In this document: positions 5,801 to 6,334 of the stretch, in pieces
How the letters are laid out: each line of letters opens with the position of its first letter
Numbering within the stretch: position 1 is the stretch's first letter
Source: Bacteroidota bacterium
Lineage (GTDB): Bacteria > Bacteroidota > Bacteroidia > 2-12-FULL-35-15
DNA length: 6,334 nucleotides
Assembly (NCBI GenBank): GCA_021413595.1
Contig: JAIOQD010000283.1
Coordinates: forward strand, 1-6,334
Direction: 5' to 3'
Program-made: the position numbers and the translations under genes
The notes under the pieces: model-generated
Told to the model about the DNA's origin: nothing
Databases searched by the model: none
Seen by the model: only the letters and a program-made list of their open reading frames with translations

Positions 5801-5829
5801 AATTCTCAAAAACATAAATCAATAAAAAT

Positions 5830-6334
5830 ATGTCATCATTTATCAAAACCGAATTGGATGGAAATGTGTTGAAAATAACACTTAACCGCCCTGATAAATT
5901 CAATAGCTTTAATCGTGAGATGGCTTTAGCACTGCAAGCTGCTTTAGATAGAGCTACAACCGATAGTACAATTCGTGCTGTTTATTTAACCGGTGAAGGA
6001 AAAGCGTTTTGTGCAGGACAAGATCTTGCAGAAGTAGTTGACCCAAATGGGATTGGACTGGAAAAGATAGTGACTGAACATTACAATCCAATCATTGAAA
6101 AAATCAGAAATATTGAAAAACCAGTTATTTGTGCTGTGAATGGTGTTGCTGCCGGTGCAGGCGCAAACATTGCTTTAGCTTGTGATATTGTAATTGCAGC
6201 TAATTCAGTTGCATTTATTCAAGCATTTAGTAAAATCGGATTGATCCCAGATAGTGGAGGAACATTTTTTCTTCCTCGTTTAATTGGATTTGGAAAAGCA
6301 TCTGCATTGATGATGTTAGGTGATAAAATTTCAG
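5830..6334 (+). CDS. paaG: 2-(1,2-epoxy-1,2-dihydrophenyl)acetyl-CoA isomerase PaaG (5' part, runs off the window)
   Basis: The first 168 codons of a crotonase-superfamily enzyme; PaaG is normally about 260 residues, so roughly the last third lies beyond the window. In aerobic phenylacetate degradation, PaaG converts the ring epoxide of phenylacetyl-CoA to the seven-membered oxepin-CoA in the cytoplasm, and it also acts in later isomerisation steps. The features seen are LNRPDKFNSFN (18-28), AFCAGQDL (59-66), KPVICAVNGVAAGAGA (97-112, with the oxyanion-hole glycine region), DIVIAA (119-124) and AFSKIGLIPDSGGT (132-145). GQDL and LIPDSGG are closer to PaaG than to ordinary enoyl-CoA hydratases, which carry glutamates at the two catalytic positions; D141 is the expected catalytic aspartate. 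The start codon is the first ATG in frame and gives the family's usual N-terminus. Upstream is a structured repeat, and other paa genes may follow to the right. Confidence 0.9.
   Translation, partial: MSSFIKTELDGNVLKITLNRPDKFNSFNREMALALQAALDRATTDSTIRAVYLTGEGKAFCAGQDLAEVVDPNGIGLEKIVTEHYNPIIEKIRNIEKPVICAVNGVAAGAGANIALACDIVIAANSVAFIQAFSKIGLIPDSGGTFFLPRLIGFGKASALMMLGDKIS

Overview
The window looks like a chromosomal segment of an AT-rich member of the Bacteroidota (Flavobacteriia, Sphingobacteriia or Chitinophagia type; genus not assignable from this sequence). The evidence is a secreted protein with a C-terminal type IX secretion (T9SS) sorting domain, two envelope proteins with an N-terminal carboxypeptidase-regulatory-like beta domain, a TonB-dependent receptor, signal peptides ending in Ala-Gln, and the absence of clear Shine-Dalgarno sites.

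Layout. Positions 1-106 hold a possible last 19 codons of an upstream gene and AT-rich sequence. Positions 107-414 hold two near-identical copies of a ~122 bp non-coding repeat. The second copy is closed by a 30-base inverted repeat. A small stand-alone GIY-YIG nuclease gene follows on the minus strand (415-744). Its stop codon abuts one copy of the 30-base arm, and an inverted copy lies 35 bp before its start, so the gene sits inside a 425 bp interval bounded by 29/30 matching inverted repeats. Positions 780-933 carry further copies of the same arm, ending in a degenerate hairpin just past the 3' end of the next gene. A T9SS cargo protein (973-2088, minus) and a small carboxypeptidase-regulatory-like exported protein (2220-2879, plus) diverge from a 131 bp intergenic region. 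A TonB-dependent receptor follows (3149 on, plus). Its reading frame breaks near 5390, and the last 64 residues of the barrel continue in another frame to 5585. The window ends inside a clear paaG gene (5830 on, plus), an enoyl-CoA hydratase-family enzyme of aerobic phenylacetate catabolism.

Two copies of a second, unrelated interspersed repeat (about 3002-3097 and 5688-5777) lie in inverted orientation on either side of the receptor. Their end blocks are conserved, while the stem-loops between them differ in sequence but remain able to pair.

How the genes relate. Three of the protein genes belong to the envelope or secretion machinery, but nothing shows that they form one operon. paaG is probably the edge of a separate catabolic locus to the right. 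The most interesting part is the left 930 bp: a repeat family with terminal inverted arms that occurs both as non-coding units and around a nuclease gene. This could be a small nuclease-associated mobile or repeat-spreading system, but the sequence alone does not prove mobility.
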